Under the pieces are notes generated by a model, which was not told where the DNA came from, made no database searches, and saw only the letters and a program-made list of their open reading frames with translations. The translations under genes were made by a program, and so were the position numbers. Below are positions 1 through 8,660 of a stretch of DNA of 64,000 nt, piece after piece (position 1 is the first letter of the stretch; each line of letters begins with the position of its first letter). The stretch is from assembly GCF_001262505.1 (NCBI RefSeq), contig NZ_KQ410732.1:124001-188000 (forward strand). The letters run 5' to 3'. The stretch is from Shinella sp. SUS2. Its GTDB lineage: Bacteria; Pseudomonadota; Alphaproteobacteria; Rhizobiales; Rhizobiaceae.

Positions 1-2
1 AT

Positions 3-494
3 CTGGCGGCGGAGGTGGCGGCCGGACGGTTCCGGGCCGACCTCCTCTATCGGCTCAATGTCGCGACGCTGCATGTGCCCTCGCTCGCGCAGCGCCGGGC
101 GGATATTCCCCTGCTCTTCCTCCAGCTTGTGCGCGAGGCCGCGGCGCGATACGGCCGCAGCGACATTGACGTTCCCCCGCAGTTGACGGCGGACATTGCC
201 GGCCGGAGCTGGCCGGGCAACGTGCGGGAGCTGCGCAATTTCGCGGACAGGCTCGTGCTGGGGCTCGATACTGCGCCGGACGAGGCGTCGCCGGAGTCCG
301 CACCGCAGCGCCTTGCCGACAGGGTCGCCACCTACGAGCGAGGTCTGATCGCCTCGGCACTGGCTGCCCATGGCGGCAGTCTGAAGCCTGTTTACGAGCA
401 GCTCGGGGTCTCCCGCAAGACGCTTTACGAGAAGATGCAGAAGTACGGGCTCGATAAAAATTTCGCGTCTGGGCTGCTTCAGGACGACATTTGA
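3..494 (+). CDS. Sigma-54-dependent response regulator, C-terminal part (DctD-like), cut by window edge
   Basis: The reading frame is open to the first base, so only the last 163 or so residues of a sigma-54 activator are present. The visible part begins at the end of the AAA+ domain (GRFRADLLYRLNV, then the WPGNVREL block that closes this domain in NtrC-family proteins) and ends in a Fis-type helix-turn-helix (GVSRKTLYEKMQKYGL). The receiver domain, GAFTGA loop and Walker motifs lie upstream of the window. The arrangement matches DctD-type regulators of dicarboxylate uptake. It lies just upstream of tctCBA on the same strand, so it probably controls that transporter, with a sensor kinase expected upstream. 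Family assignment is firm; the exact regulon is inferred. Confidence 0.85.
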   Translation: MAAEVAAGRFRADLLYRLNVATLHVPSLAQRRADIPLLFLQLVREAAARYGRSDIDVPPQLTADIAGRSWPGNVRELRNFADRLVLGLDTAPDEASPESAPQRLADRVATYERGLIASALAAHGGSLKPVYEQLGVSRKTLYEKMQKYGLDKNFASGLLQDDI

Positions 495-501
495 GGCGTT
501 G

Positions 502-521
502 GTGGGTGGATTTCCACCCAC
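502..521. promoter_or_regulatory. Perfect 9-bp inverted repeat, candidate activator site or weak terminator
   Basis: GTGGGTGGA and TCCACCCAC are separated by two bases, directly after the regulator stop codon. A further half-site-like TCCACCCA lies at 545-552. Palindromes 150-200 bp upstream of a gene are typical of NtrC/DctD upstream activating sites; a terminator is also possible, but no T-run follows. Confidence 0.45.
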
Positions 522-561
522 TCGTGTGCAGGTTTGTTCCCATCTCCACCCATCGTGCCAA

Positions 562-577
562 GTTTACGGCGGTAAAC
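562..577. promoter_or_regulatory. Perfect 6-bp inverted repeat upstream of tctC
   Basis: GTTTAC-GGCG-GTAAAC, followed shortly by another GTAAA at 583-587. It lies in the 199-bp gap between the regulator and tctC and is a second candidate binding site for the DctD-like regulator. No convincing -24/-12 sigma-54 promoter was found on the plus strand. Confidence 0.35.
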
Positions 578-693
578 TCGCCCGTAAAATTCCCTCGCCG
601 CTTGCCGACTCGCCATCCCGGAGGCCCTTCTAGGTCATCCAGAACCGGCGCGGGAGGAGCCACGTCGGCTGGGCATTTCATCGGGAGGATTTG

Positions 694-1677
694 ATGAAGA
701 CATTGAAAGCCCTGTTCGGCGTCTCGGCCGCACTCGCCGTATCGCTGCTCGCCACGTCGGCACTCGGCCAGACCTATCCGGAACGGACCATCACCATGGT
801 GGTGCCCTTCTCCGCGGGCGGTCCGACCGATACGGTCACCCGCCTCGTCGCCGAAGCGATGTCAAAGGATCTTGGCCAGCAGATCGTGGTCGAGAATGTC
901 GGCGGCGCCGGCGGCACGCTGGGTGCGGGCCGTGTGGCCAGCGCAGACCCGGACGGTTACACGCTGCTGCTCCACCATATCGGCATGGCGACCAGCGCGA
1001 CGCTCTATCGCAAGCTCGCCTATGACACTTTGAACGCGTTCGAATATGTCGGCCTCGTCACCGATGTGCCGATGACGATCGTCGCCCGCAAGGATCTCGA
1101 GCCGACGGACCTCAAGGGCCTGATCGACTACATGAAGGCGAACAAGGATACGGTGACCGTGGCCAATGCCGGCATCGGCGCGGCCTCGCATCTGTGCGGC
1201 ATGCTGCTGATGAGCGCCATGCAGACGCAGTTCGTTACCGTTCCCTACAAGGGCACCGGCCCCGCGATGACGGATCTGCTCGGCGGCCAGGTCGACGTGA
1301 TGTGTGACCAGACGACCAACACGACGAAGCAGATCCAGGGCGGCACGATCAAGGCCTACGCGGTGACCTCCCCTGCCCGGCTCGGCAATCTGCCGGATGT
1401 CCCGACGGCGGAAGAAGCCGGTCTCTCCGGCTTCCAGGTCGGCATCTGGCACGGCGTCTATGCGCCCAAGGGTACGCCGGCCGACGTGACGGAACGCCTG
1501 TCCAAGTCGCTGCAGGCTGCGCTGAAGGACCCCAACGTCGTTGCCCGCTTTGCCGAACTCGGCACGGCGCCGTCGGCAGAGGCAGACGCAACGCCGGCTG
1601 CCCTGAAGGCAAAACTCGAAGGCGAGATTGCGCGCTGGAAGCCTGTCATCGAGGCGGCCGGCCAGTACGCTGACTGA
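694..1677 (+). CDS. tctC: Tripartite tricarboxylate transporter substrate-binding protein TctC (Bug family)
   Basis: This is a periplasmic binding protein of about 327 residues. It has a signal peptide ending near SALG-QTYP, then the family hallmarks PFSAGGPTDTVTR and VVENVGGAGG, which form the ligand carboxylate-binding loops. The TTG at 691 is in frame, but the ATG at 694 sits correctly behind the Shine-Dalgarno GGGAGGA (683-689) and is preferred. It delivers a carboxylic acid (citrate-like or another dicarboxylate or aromatic acid) to the TctAB membrane part. It is first in a tctC-tctB-tctA operon; a 146-bp gap containing a strong stem-loop separates it from tctB. The substrate cannot be read from the sequence. 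Confidence 0.92.
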   Translation: MKTLKALFGVSAALAVSLLATSALGQTYPERTITMVVPFSAGGPTDTVTRLVAEAMSKDLGQQIVVENVGGAGGTLGAGRVASADPDGYTLLLHHIGMATSATLYRKLAYDTLNAFEYVGLVTDVPMTIVARKDLEPTDLKGLIDYMKANKDTVTVANAGIGAASHLCGMLLMSAMQTQFVTVPYKGTGPAMTDLLGGQVDVMCDQTTNTTKQIQGGTIKAYAVTSPARLGNLPDVPTAEEAGLSGFQVGIWHGVYAPKGTPADVTERLSKSLQAALKDPNVVARFAELGTAPSAEADATPAALKAKLEGEIARWKPVIEAAGQYAD

Positions 1678-1695
1678 GGTCAACCGCTGCCGTCG

Positions 1696-1730
1696 CGTGT
1701 CGTTTCCGTCGAGATGACGGAAACGACACG
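1696..1730 (+). terminator. 15-bp perfect stem-loop between tctC and tctB
   Basis: Arms at 1696-1710 and 1716-1730 are perfectly complementary, with a GAGAT loop. There is no T-run, so this is more likely an mRNA-stabilising or partial-termination structure that favours the binding-protein message than a full terminator. Confidence 0.75.
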
Positions 1731-1823
1731 GCGGTGCACGGAGCGGCTCGCAGCGGCAGTCGATGTCGCCACGAGCCCTGACCGCCTGCGCGGCCCGTCC
1801 CGGCCGCTGGAAGAGGGGAACCC

Positions 1824-2285
1824 ATGAAACAATTACAGTTCGACGGTACCAATGCGATCTGCGGCCTGACCTTTATCGCGCTTGGCGGCTTCTTTATCTA
1901 TCAATGCCTCAACCTTGAGCTCGGCACGGCTTTCCGCATGGGGCCGGGTTACTTCCCGTTGATCCTCGCCGCGATCCTGACGCTGCTCGGCGTCGTCGTG
2001 CTGGTGCAGGCGACACGGGTGCAGGGCGAGCCCATAGCCCCGCTGGCGCTGCGCGGCATGTTGTTCATTCTGCCGGCGCCCGTTTTCTTCGGGCTCACCG
2101 TGCGCGGGCTCGGCTTCGTGCCGTCGCTGTTCTTCGCCGCGCTTATCGCCGCCTTCGCCTCGACGCGCATGAAGCCGCTGATGGCGCTGGTGCTCGCAGG
2201 GGCGATCACGCTCTTTTCCGTCCTGGTGTTCAGCTACGCCCTCGGGTTGCCGTTCGAACGCTTCGGCCCCTGGACCCGGCTTTAG
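1824..2285 (+). CDS. tctB: Tripartite tricarboxylate transporter small membrane subunit TctB
   Basis: A 153-residue membrane protein with four hydrophobic segments, normal length for TctB. The N-terminal GLTFIALGGFFIYQ stretch and the FRMGPGYFP motif are typical of the family. The start ATG follows GAGGGGAA at good spacing. TctB is the small partner of TctA in secondary carboxylate import driven by the ion gradient. It is followed after nine bases by tctA, so the two are co-translated. Sequence conservation in this family is low, but position between tctC and tctA makes the call secure. Confidence 0.9.
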   Translation: MKQLQFDGTNAICGLTFIALGGFFIYQCLNLELGTAFRMGPGYFPLILAAILTLLGVVVLVQATRVQGEPIAPLALRGMLFILPAPVFFGLTVRGLGFVPSLFFAALIAAFASTRMKPLMALVLAGAITLFSVLVFSYALGLPFERFGPWTRL

Positions 2286-2294
2286 GAGGCGCGC

Positions 2295-3800
2295 ATGGAT
2301 CTTGTCAGCAATCTCGCGCTCGGCTTTTCCACCGCGGCCTCGCCGGAAAACCTCGCCTTCTGCCTGATCGGCGTGCTGCTCGGAACGCTGATCGGTGTTC
2401 TGCCCGGTATCGGCGCGACGGCGACCATCGCCATGCTCCTGCCGATCACCTTCAAGCTGGAACCGGTCTCTTCGCTGATCATGCTCGCCGGCATCTACTA
2501 CGGCGCGCAATATGGTGGCTCGACCACGGCGATCCTGATCAACATGCCGGGCGAGTCTTCATCCGCCGTGACCGCCATCGACGGTTATCAGATGGCCCGC
2601 AAGGGCAGGGCAGGAGCGGCGCTCTCCATCGCTGCGCTCGGCTCGTTCTTCGCCGGCACGGTCTCCACCTTCCTCGTCGCGATCTTCGCCATTCCCCTGA
2701 CGGCCATCGCACTCGAATTCGGCGCTGCCGAGTATTTCTCTCTGATGGTCGTCGGTCTGGTTTCGTCCATCGCGCTGGCCCACGGCTCGATCGTCAAGGC
2801 ACTGGCCATGGTGGCGCTGGGCTTGCTGCTCGGCCTCGTCGGTACGGACATCTATACCGGCACGCCGCGCTTCACCCTCGGCATTCGCGAATATGCCGAC
2901 GGGCTCAACTTCGTTGCCGTTGCGGTCGGCGTCTTCGGCATCGCCGAGATCCTGCGCAACCTCGAGGGAGAGAAGACACGCAGCCTCATCATGGCCAAGG
3001 TGTCCGGGCTCTGGCCGACGAAGGACGACTTCCGGCGCATGGTCGGTCCGGTGCTGCGCGGCACGGCCATCGGCTCGGCGCTCGGCATCCTGCCGGGGGG
3101 AGGGGCGATCCTCGCGGCCTTCGCGTCCTACACGGTGGAAAAACGTGTATCGGATCATCCTGAAGAGTTCGGCCACGGCGCGGTTGCAGGTGTCGCCGGA
3201 CCGGAATCGGCCAACAATGCGGGTGCCCAAACCTCGTTCATCCCGCTGTTGACGCTCGGCATCCCCGCCAATCCCGTCATGGCGCTGATGGTCGGGGCGA
3301 TGATCATCCAGGGCATCGTGCCGGGGCCGAATGTCGCGACCGAGCAGCCGACGCTGTTCTGGGGCATCATCGCCTCGATGTGGATCGGCAACCTGATGCT
3401 TGTCGTGCTGAACCTGCCGCTGATCGGCCTCTGGGTGAAGCTGCTGACGGTGCCCTACTATGTGCTCTTCCCGATCATCATGGCGTTCTGCTCGATCGGG
3501 GTCTACAGCGTCAACTCGAACGTCTACGACCTCTATGCGGTCGCGCTGTTCGGCCTTGGCGGGTATCTGCTGGTCAAGTTGCGCTGCGAGCCGGCGCCGC
3601 TGCTGCTCGGCTTCGTGCTCGGGCCTTTGCTGGAGGAGAACCTGCGCCGCGCCATGATCCTGTCGCGCGGCGACCCGACGACCTTCGTCACACGTCCTAT
3701 CAGCGCAATCCTGCTGGCACTGGCGCTGGCGGTTCTCATCATCGTCTTCCTGCCTTCGGTCAAGAAGAAGCGTGAAGAGGTTTTCCAAGAAGAAGACTGA
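2295..3800 (+). CDS. tctA: Tripartite tricarboxylate transporter large membrane subunit TctA
   Basis: A 501-residue polytopic membrane protein with about 11-12 hydrophobic segments. Family motifs are easy to see: GVLPGIGATATIAMLLP near residue 35, YGGSTTAILINMPGE near 75 and the second repeat ILPGGGAILAAFASY near 265. It forms the transport pore of the TctABC system. The start ATG lies behind TAGGAGG. It ends the operon and is followed by a hairpin terminator. Length and motifs fit the family with nothing missing. Confidence 0.95.
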   Translation: MDLVSNLALGFSTAASPENLAFCLIGVLLGTLIGVLPGIGATATIAMLLPITFKLEPVSSLIMLAGIYYGAQYGGSTTAILINMPGESSSAVTAIDGYQMARKGRAGAALSIAALGSFFAGTVSTFLVAIFAIPLTAIALEFGAAEYFSLMVVGLVSSIALAHGSIVKALAMVALGLLLGLVGTDIYTGTPRFTLGIREYADGLNFVAVAVGVFGIAEILRNLEGEKTRSLIMAKVSGLWPTKDDFRRMVGPVLRGTAIGSALGILPGGGAILAAFASYTVEKRVSDHPEEFGHGAVAGVAGPESANNAGAQTSFIPLLTLGIPANPVMALMVGAMIIQGIVPGPNVATEQPTLFWGIIASMWIGNLMLVVLNLPLIGLWVKLLTVPYYVLFPIIMAFCSIGVYSVNSNVYDLYAVALFGLGGYLLVKLRCEPAPLLLGFVLGPLLEENLRRAMILSRGDPTTFVTRPISAILLALALAVLIIVFLPSVKKKREEVFQEED

Positions 3801-3824
3801 AACAGGAAAACCTGCGGGGGAGGG

Positions 3825-3860
3825 GAGGAGTGGCGACGAGCCGCTCCTCCTCGCATTTTA
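3825..3860 (+). terminator. Terminator of the tctCBA operon
   Basis: GAGGAGTGGC (3825-3834) pairs with GCCGCTCCTC (3840-3849) around a GACGA loop, with one G-U pair, followed by a short T-rich stretch (CGCATTTTAG). Confidence 0.6.
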
Positions 3861-3932
3861 GCGATATTGCATTGCGGCAGAAACCGGGTTAAAAAACTTG
3901 AGGAAAAATAGAAGGAATATCAGCAGGGGAAG

Positions 3933-4817
3933 ATGACGTTCCAGCCGCGCATGCAGAACAGGATCGAGGGCTTTTCCGTCGTCGGCGGTCTCAACCGTCG
4001 TCACTGGAACGGCATCGTCGCTGATGTCTGGGATGTCGAATGCGCGGCCCATGCAGGCGGCTATTATGTCGGCCGGGACCCGCGGCTTTTCATCCTGCTC
4101 GACAAGCAGGGGCCGGGCGATTCTCGCATTCGCCTCGCGCCTGGGGGGAGCGAATCCGTCGAGGACTGGCGGCATTGCCCGATTGCCTACATCCCCGCGA
4201 ATTTTGAACTCTGGGCGGATCTCGCCGATCACCAGTTCCTGCGCCATCTCGACCTGCATTTCGATGTGGAAACGGTTGGCCGGCGCCTGGCGGAGGATCT
4301 CGATCCGGAGCGGCTCGCTACCCCGAAGCTGTTCTTCTCCGATGACCGCCTGTTTTCGCTGGCGCAGCTCATCGCTGCCGAATGCATCAATCCGCTGCCG
4401 CTGCATGACCTCTATGGCGACGGCCTGGCGCTGGCGCTGATCATCGATGTCATGAAACTGGGTAAGATGCCGGGCCGTAAGCGCGGCAAACTGGCGGGCT
4501 GGCAACTTCGTCGCGCGACCGACTTCATTGAAGAAAACTGCTTGCGCAACATCCGGCTGGAGGAACTCGCCAGCCTGATCGGCCTGTCGCAATCCCATTT
4601 CAGCCATGCCTTCAAGGCATCGACCGGCATTGCGCCCCATCAATGGCAGGTGAATGCGCGGCTGCGCCGGGCCAAGCAATTGCTTTTGCAGGGTGATCAG
4701 CCTCTGACGGAGATCGCCGCCGAGACCGGATTTGCCGACCAGGCGCATTTCACCCGGGTTTTCCGCAAGAATTTCGGCACGACCCCGGCCCATTGGCAGA
4801 AAGTGCAGCTGACCTGA
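3933..4817 (+). CDS. AraC-family transcriptional regulator
   Basis: A 294-residue protein with a variable N-terminal half and a C-terminal double helix-turn-helix of the AraC type (about 195-294: the RLEELASLIGLSQSHFSHAFK first helix pair and the ITEIAAETGF-type second pair, here LTEIAAETGFADQAHFTRVF). The ATG follows AGCAGGGGA. It lies directly upstream of, and codirectional with, a TonB-dependent siderophore receptor. AraC-type regulators next to siderophore receptors usually activate the receptor when the ferric siderophore is present (PchR/AlcR-type logic), so that role is inferred here. A dyad at 4850-4877 in the gap to the receptor is a candidate binding site. Confidence 0.88.
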   Translation: MTFQPRMQNRIEGFSVVGGLNRRHWNGIVADVWDVECAAHAGGYYVGRDPRLFILLDKQGPGDSRIRLAPGGSESVEDWRHCPIAYIPANFELWADLADHQFLRHLDLHFDVETVGRRLAEDLDPERLATPKLFFSDDRLFSLAQLIAAECINPLPLHDLYGDGLALALIIDVMKLGKMPGRKRGKLAGWQLRRATDFIEENCLRNIRLEELASLIGLSQSHFSHAFKASTGIAPHQWQVNARLRRAKQLLLQGDQPLTEIAAETGFADQAHFTRVFRKNFGTTPAHWQKVQLT

Positions 4818-4849
4818 GCTTGCGCGGTCGGGCGATTGTTCGCTCCGTG

Positions 4850-4877
4850 GAAAATTGCCCAAGAACGTACAATTTTC
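4850..4877. promoter_or_regulatory. 8-bp inverted repeat upstream of the siderophore receptor
   Basis: GAAAATTG, 12 bases, CAATTTTC. The dyad continues imperfectly outward (TCCG before, CGGA after). Its place between an AraC regulator and the receptor gene makes it a candidate operator or activator site. Confidence 0.45.
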
Positions 4878-4977
4878 GCGGAATGCGACAAGCCCGATCA
4901 TTAAAACTGAGTTAAGCACTCACCTTATTGTTGGAAGACCGTTCTGGCTGGCGAACGGGTGAGTGGGGTATGCGCAG

Positions 4978-7161
4978 ATGATGATGAAATCGAAGGGGCC
5001 GGCGCCGCGGGCAAGGCTTTTGGCGGGTGTTGCAATGTCCATGCTCGCCGGACTGGGCCATGCCGAGGCCCAGGACAGCACGACGCTCAATCCCGTAGTC
5101 GTCGAGGGGGCCGGCGGGGAAGGGGAGGCCTCCGCGACGGGACCTGTCAGGGGTTATGTCGCCAAGGTGTCCGCTACCGGCTCGAAATCCGATACCGCGC
5201 TTCGCGATATCCCCCAGGCCGTTTCTGTCATCGGCCGGGATGAACTCGAAGACCGCGGCGTCGTCGGCAAGGTGGACGAAGCGCTGCGCTACACGTCCGG
5301 CGTCTTCGCCGAACCCTTCGGCTCCGATCCGGACACGGACTGGATCTACATTCGCGGTTTCGATGCCAGCCAGACAGGGCTTTTCCTCGATAGCCTCAAT
5401 CTCTTCAGTTATTCGTTCGGCAACTTCCAGGTTGATCCGTTCTTCCTCGAACGAGTGGAAGTGCTGAAGGGGCCGGCCTCCGTGCTCTACGGCGCGGCCA
5501 ATCCCGGCGGTCTTGTCAATATGGTCGGCAAGCGACCGCTCGAGGAGAAGCTGGTCTACAGCGAGATCGGCGTCAACAATTACGGCAATGCCTTCGCCGG
5601 TTTCGACGTCAACACACCGCTTGGGAGCGGCGTCAATTTCCGCCTTACGGGCAAGCTTGCGGGCGGTGACCAGACGACCGACTATTCGGAAGACCTGCGC
5701 GGCGGGATCATGCCGCAGGTTACCTGGCAGCCGGATGATGCGACGAAGCTCAACGTCTACGCCTTCTACAGCGCCATGGACCAGGTGCATGTCGGCAACG
5801 GCTTCTATCCCTACTACGGGACCGTGGAATCGGCGCGCTTCGGCAAGATCGATCCGGAAGGTTTCTATGGCGAGCCGTCGTCCGATGATGGCGGTTACCA
5901 GCAATTCCTGCTCGGCCACGAGTTCGAGCACACCTTCGACAATGGCTGGACCTTCTCGCAGAACGGTCGCTACGGTCACCTCTCGAAGGAGGAGACCATG
6001 GCCTACATTTACGGTTACTACAACCGGGATACGGATGCAGGCTGGCTGGAGCAGCCGGATGGCAGCACGGATACGTTTACCCGCATCGGCTTCCATGGCG
6101 ACACCGAGGTGGATACCTTCGCGCTCGACAACCGCCTGAACGGCACGTTCCAGACGGGCGGGCTGGAGCACGACCTGACGGTCGGTCTCGATTTCAAATA
6201 CTACAGGATCGAGCAGACCCAGGCCGCGGGCGGTGCGACGCCGATCGATGTGCTCGACCCGCTCTACGGTGTCGCTCAGGGTGACAAGTTCGTCTATCTC
6301 GATCAGGTGCTGACGCAGCGCCAGGTCGGCCTCTATGCGCAGGATCAGATCCGCTTCGGCGGCGGCTTCATCGCCACCTTGAACGGGCGCTACGACTTCG
6401 TGCGCACCGAATCCGATGCTGCGGTCGGCTATAGCTACACCTCCGACGACAAGGCCGTGAGCGGCCGTGCAGGCCTCGCCTACGAATTTGCCAACGGCTT
6501 TACCCCCTATGCCAGCGTTTCGACGTTCTTCCTGCCAGTTATCGGTGCAAGCGCGACAGCACCGATCAAGCCGGAGGAAGGCTATCAGCTCGAAGGCGGC
6601 TTCAAGTACGAGCCGACGGGCTTTGACGGCATGCTCACGGCTTCGGTCTTCCATCTCGTGAAACAGAACTGGACCGTCACCGACCCGTTGACCTTCCTGC
6701 AGTCGCAGATCGGCGAAGTGACCTCGACGGGGATCGAACTGGAAGCGAAGGCGCAGATCGCCAACGACTGGAAGGCGACGGCGGCCTTCACCTACCAGAA
6801 GCTGGAAATGACGGAACACGCCGACCGGACCCTGATCGGCAACAGCCCCTATCTGGTGCCGGAAGTCACCGCGTCGCTCTGGCTCGCCTACACTATCCCG
6901 GAAGGCGCCCTGGAAGGGCTCAGCGTCGGCGGCGGCGTGCGCTACCAGGGCGAATCTTGGGCGGATTACGCCAACACCAAGAAGGTGCCGGACGTGGTGC
7001 TCGCCGACGCGGCGCTGCGCTACGAGACGGACGGCTGGGGCGCGGCGCTCAACGTCACCAACCTCTTCGACAAGGAGTATGTGAAGGGGTGCCAGACCAC
7101 CATGGTCTGCGGCTACGGCGATGGCCGTACCATTACCTTCAAGCTCAGCCGCACCTGGTAA
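4978..7161 (+). CDS. TonB-dependent siderophore receptor
   Basis: An outer-membrane receptor of about 727 residues. A signal peptide (MKSKGPAPRARLLAGVAMSM and following) ends near AEAQ, then a TonB-box-like TLNPVVVEG, a plug domain (SALRDIPQAVSVI-type, here TALRDIPQAVSVIG, through VLYGAANPGGLVN) and a 22-strand barrel ending in an aromatic residue (FKLSRTW), as expected for BAM insertion. It resembles the ferrichrome/hydroxamate receptor class. Three consecutive ATGs occur at 4978, 4981 and 4984 behind GAGTGGGG; a GTG at 4963 is in frame but less likely. No siderophore ABC importer lies beside it. No clear Fur or RirA box was found upstream. Confidence 0.92.
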   Translation: MMMKSKGPAPRARLLAGVAMSMLAGLGHAEAQDSTTLNPVVVEGAGGEGEASATGPVRGYVAKVSATGSKSDTALRDIPQAVSVIGRDELEDRGVVGKVDEALRYTSGVFAEPFGSDPDTDWIYIRGFDASQTGLFLDSLNLFSYSFGNFQVDPFFLERVEVLKGPASVLYGAANPGGLVNMVGKRPLEEKLVYSEIGVNNYGNAFAGFDVNTPLGSGVNFRLTGKLAGGDQTTDYSEDLRGGIMPQVTWQPDDATKLNVYAFYSAMDQVHVGNGFYPYYGTVESARFGKIDPEGFYGEPSSDDGGYQQFLLGHEFEHTFDNGWTFSQNGRYGHLSKEETMAYIYGYYNRDTDAGWLEQPDGSTDTFTRIGFHGDTEVDTFALDNRLNGTFQTGGLEHDLTVGLDFKYYRIEQTQAAGGATPIDVLDPLYGVAQGDKFVYLDQVLTQRQVGLYAQDQIRFGGGFIATLNGRYDFVRTESDAAVGYSYTSDDKAVSGRAGLAYEFANGFTPYASVSTFFLPVIGASATAPIKPEEGYQLEGGFKYEPTGFDGMLTASVFHLVKQNWTVTDPLTFLQSQIGEVTSTGIELEAKAQIANDWKATAAFTYQKLEMTEHADRTLIGNSPYLVPEVTASLWLAYTIPEGALEGLSVGGGVRYQGESWADYANTKKVPDVVLADAALRYETDGWGAALNVTNLFDKEYVKGCQTTMVCGYGDGRTITFKLSRTW

Positions 7162-7166
7162 GGGGC

Positions 7167-7196
7167 AAAGGCGCACCGAGGCTCCGGTGCGCCTTT
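7167..7196. terminator. Terminator after the siderophore receptor
   Basis: A perfect 12-bp stem (7167-7178 with 7185-7196) around AGGCTC, six bases downstream of the stop codon. The 3' arm ends in CCTTTCG. Confidence 0.85.
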
Positions 7197-7293
7197 CGCT
7201 TGCCAATGAGGCACGCAAACCTTTCCTCCGTCATGGGCGGGCCTGACCTGCAGATGACGGAGGCGGGTGGGGCGGAGCTTGCCGTCGAAACCG

Positions 7294-7326
7294 AGGCGCG
7301 CCGGAAAATCCGACGCGCCTTTGTCG
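7294..7326. terminator. Second hairpin in the convergent gap, terminator of the LLM gene
   Basis: Arms 7294-7305 and 7309-7320 form a 12-bp stem with one A/C mismatch and an AAA loop. It lies just past the 3' end of the minus-strand oxidoreductase and can serve either strand. Confidence 0.65.
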
Positions 7327-7336
7327 TTTCAGCCAA

Positions 7337-8359
7337 TCAGCGCCAGCCCAGCGCCGGTGCTACGTGCTTCAGGATGGCCTCGATGACATGGGCATTGTAC
7401 TCGACGCCCAGCTGGTTCGGCACGGTCAGCAGCAGTGTATCGGCCTCCCGGATCGCCTCGTCGGCGGCAAGCTGCCCGATGAGCTTGTCCGGCTCGTCGG
7501 CATAGGAGCGGCCGAAGATCGCCCGCGTCTGGTCGTCGATGAAGCCGATCGAATCCGCCTCCTTGCCGCCGCGGCCGAAATAGGCCCGGTCGCGGTCGTC
7601 GACGAGCGCGAAGATACTGCGGCTGACCGAAACACGCGGTGTGCGGCCGTGGCCGGCTTCCTTCCATGCCTCGCGATAGGCGCGGATCTGCGCCGCCTGC
7701 TGGACATGGAACGGCTCGCCCGTCTCGTCGTTCTTCAGCGTCGAGCTCTGCAGGTTCATGCCGAGCTTCGCCGCCCAGACGGCGGTGGCGTTCGAGCTTG
7801 CACCCCACCAGATGCGCTCGCGCAAGCCTTCCGAATGCGGCTCCAGTCGCAGGAGGCCGGGCGGGTTGGGGAACATCGGCCGCGGGTTCGGCTGTGCGAA
7901 ACCTTCGCCTTTCAGCACATCCAGAAACACTTCGGCATGCCGTCGCCCCATGTCGGCGTCGCTCTGGCCTTCCTGCGGCTGGTAACCGAAGTAACGCCAG
8001 CCGTCGATAACCTGCTCGGGCGAGCCGCGGCTGATGCCGAGCTGCAGGCGTCCACGGGAGATGAGGTCGGCTGCGCCGGCGTCCTCTGCCATGTAGAGCG
8101 GGTTTTCGTAGCGCATGTCGATGACGGCCGTGCCGATCTCGATCCTGTCCGTCTTCGCGCCGACGGCGGCAAGGAGCGGAAAGGGGGAGGCGAGTTGCCG
8201 GGCGAAATGATGCACCCGGAAATAGGCACCGTCCGCGCCCAGTTCCTCCGCCGCGACGGCAAGGTCGATCGACTGGAGCAGCGTATCGCCGGCCGAGCGG
8301 GTCTCGGATTGGGGGGAGGGGGTCCAGTGCCCGAAGGAAAGGAAACCGATTTTCTTCAT
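7337..8359 (-). CDS. LLM-class flavin-dependent oxidoreductase (luciferase-like monooxygenase)
   Basis: About 340 residues beginning MKKIGFLSFGHW; the frame extends upstream to 8428, but that extra stretch is low-complexity and the start at 8359 is the conserved one. The bacterial-luciferase fold is indicated by AAEELGADGAYFRVHHFARQ, the GTAVIDMRYENP strand-loop and LQLGISRGSPEQVI. Such enzymes use reduced flavin from a separate reductase to oxidise a small organic substrate. It is convergent with the siderophore receptor and appears to be a single-gene unit. The substrate is unknown. Confidence 0.85.
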   Translation of the reverse strand: MKKIGFLSFGHWTPSPQSETRSAGDTLLQSIDLAVAAEELGADGAYFRVHHFARQLASPFPLLAAVGAKTDRIEIGTAVIDMRYENPLYMAEDAGAADLISRGRLQLGISRGSPEQVIDGWRYFGYQPQEGQSDADMGRRHAEVFLDVLKGEGFAQPNPRPMFPNPPGLLRLEPHSEGLRERIWWGASSNATAVWAAKLGMNLQSSTLKNDETGEPFHVQQAAQIRAYREAWKEAGHGRTPRVSVSRSIFALVDDRDRAYFGRGGKEADSIGFIDDQTRAIFGRSYADEPDKLIGQLAADEAIREADTLLLTVPNQLGVEYNAHVIEAILKHVAPALGWR

Positions 8360-8660
8360 GGATGTTTGCCTCGACGCCGGTGCGTCCGTTGGGATGGGTG
8401 TCGCCGGCGAAGATGGGGTATCGGGCAAGGCTTGAAAAGGTGTGGAACGAGAACGCTGCGTTCACCGTTCGATGCTTTTGCGCTGGTAAAGGCTACGGCA
8501 GGGTCAGGCGGTCACCGCTTGTTTGGATGGTTCCGGGTTCAGGAAAACTGGCTTTGTCCAGAGGTTCGAAAGAAACTCCATGCGCCCTGTGCGGTTTTCC
8601 CTGGAAAAGATTCAAAAACTGCACATTGCGGAAACGTCGCCAATGCGATCCCCGCCATGC
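8360..8660. other. Non-coding gap of 301 bp
   Basis: This is the upstream region of the LLM gene and the downstream region of the RHH gene, both on the minus strand. Overlapping frames on either strand have no family signature. I see no strong hairpin, repeat or RNA gene; the promoter of the LLM gene must lie here but was not recognised. Confidence 0.5.

Noticed and set aside
554-560. TGGCACG on the minus strand upstream of tctC, resembling a -24 sigma-54 element
   Set aside because: It points away from tctC and is followed by GTGG instead of the required TTGC-type -12 element.
4912-7218. A 768-codon minus-strand frame opposite the siderophore receptor
   Set aside because: No recognisable fold; the plus strand has signal peptide, plug and barrel features of a TonB-dependent receptor.
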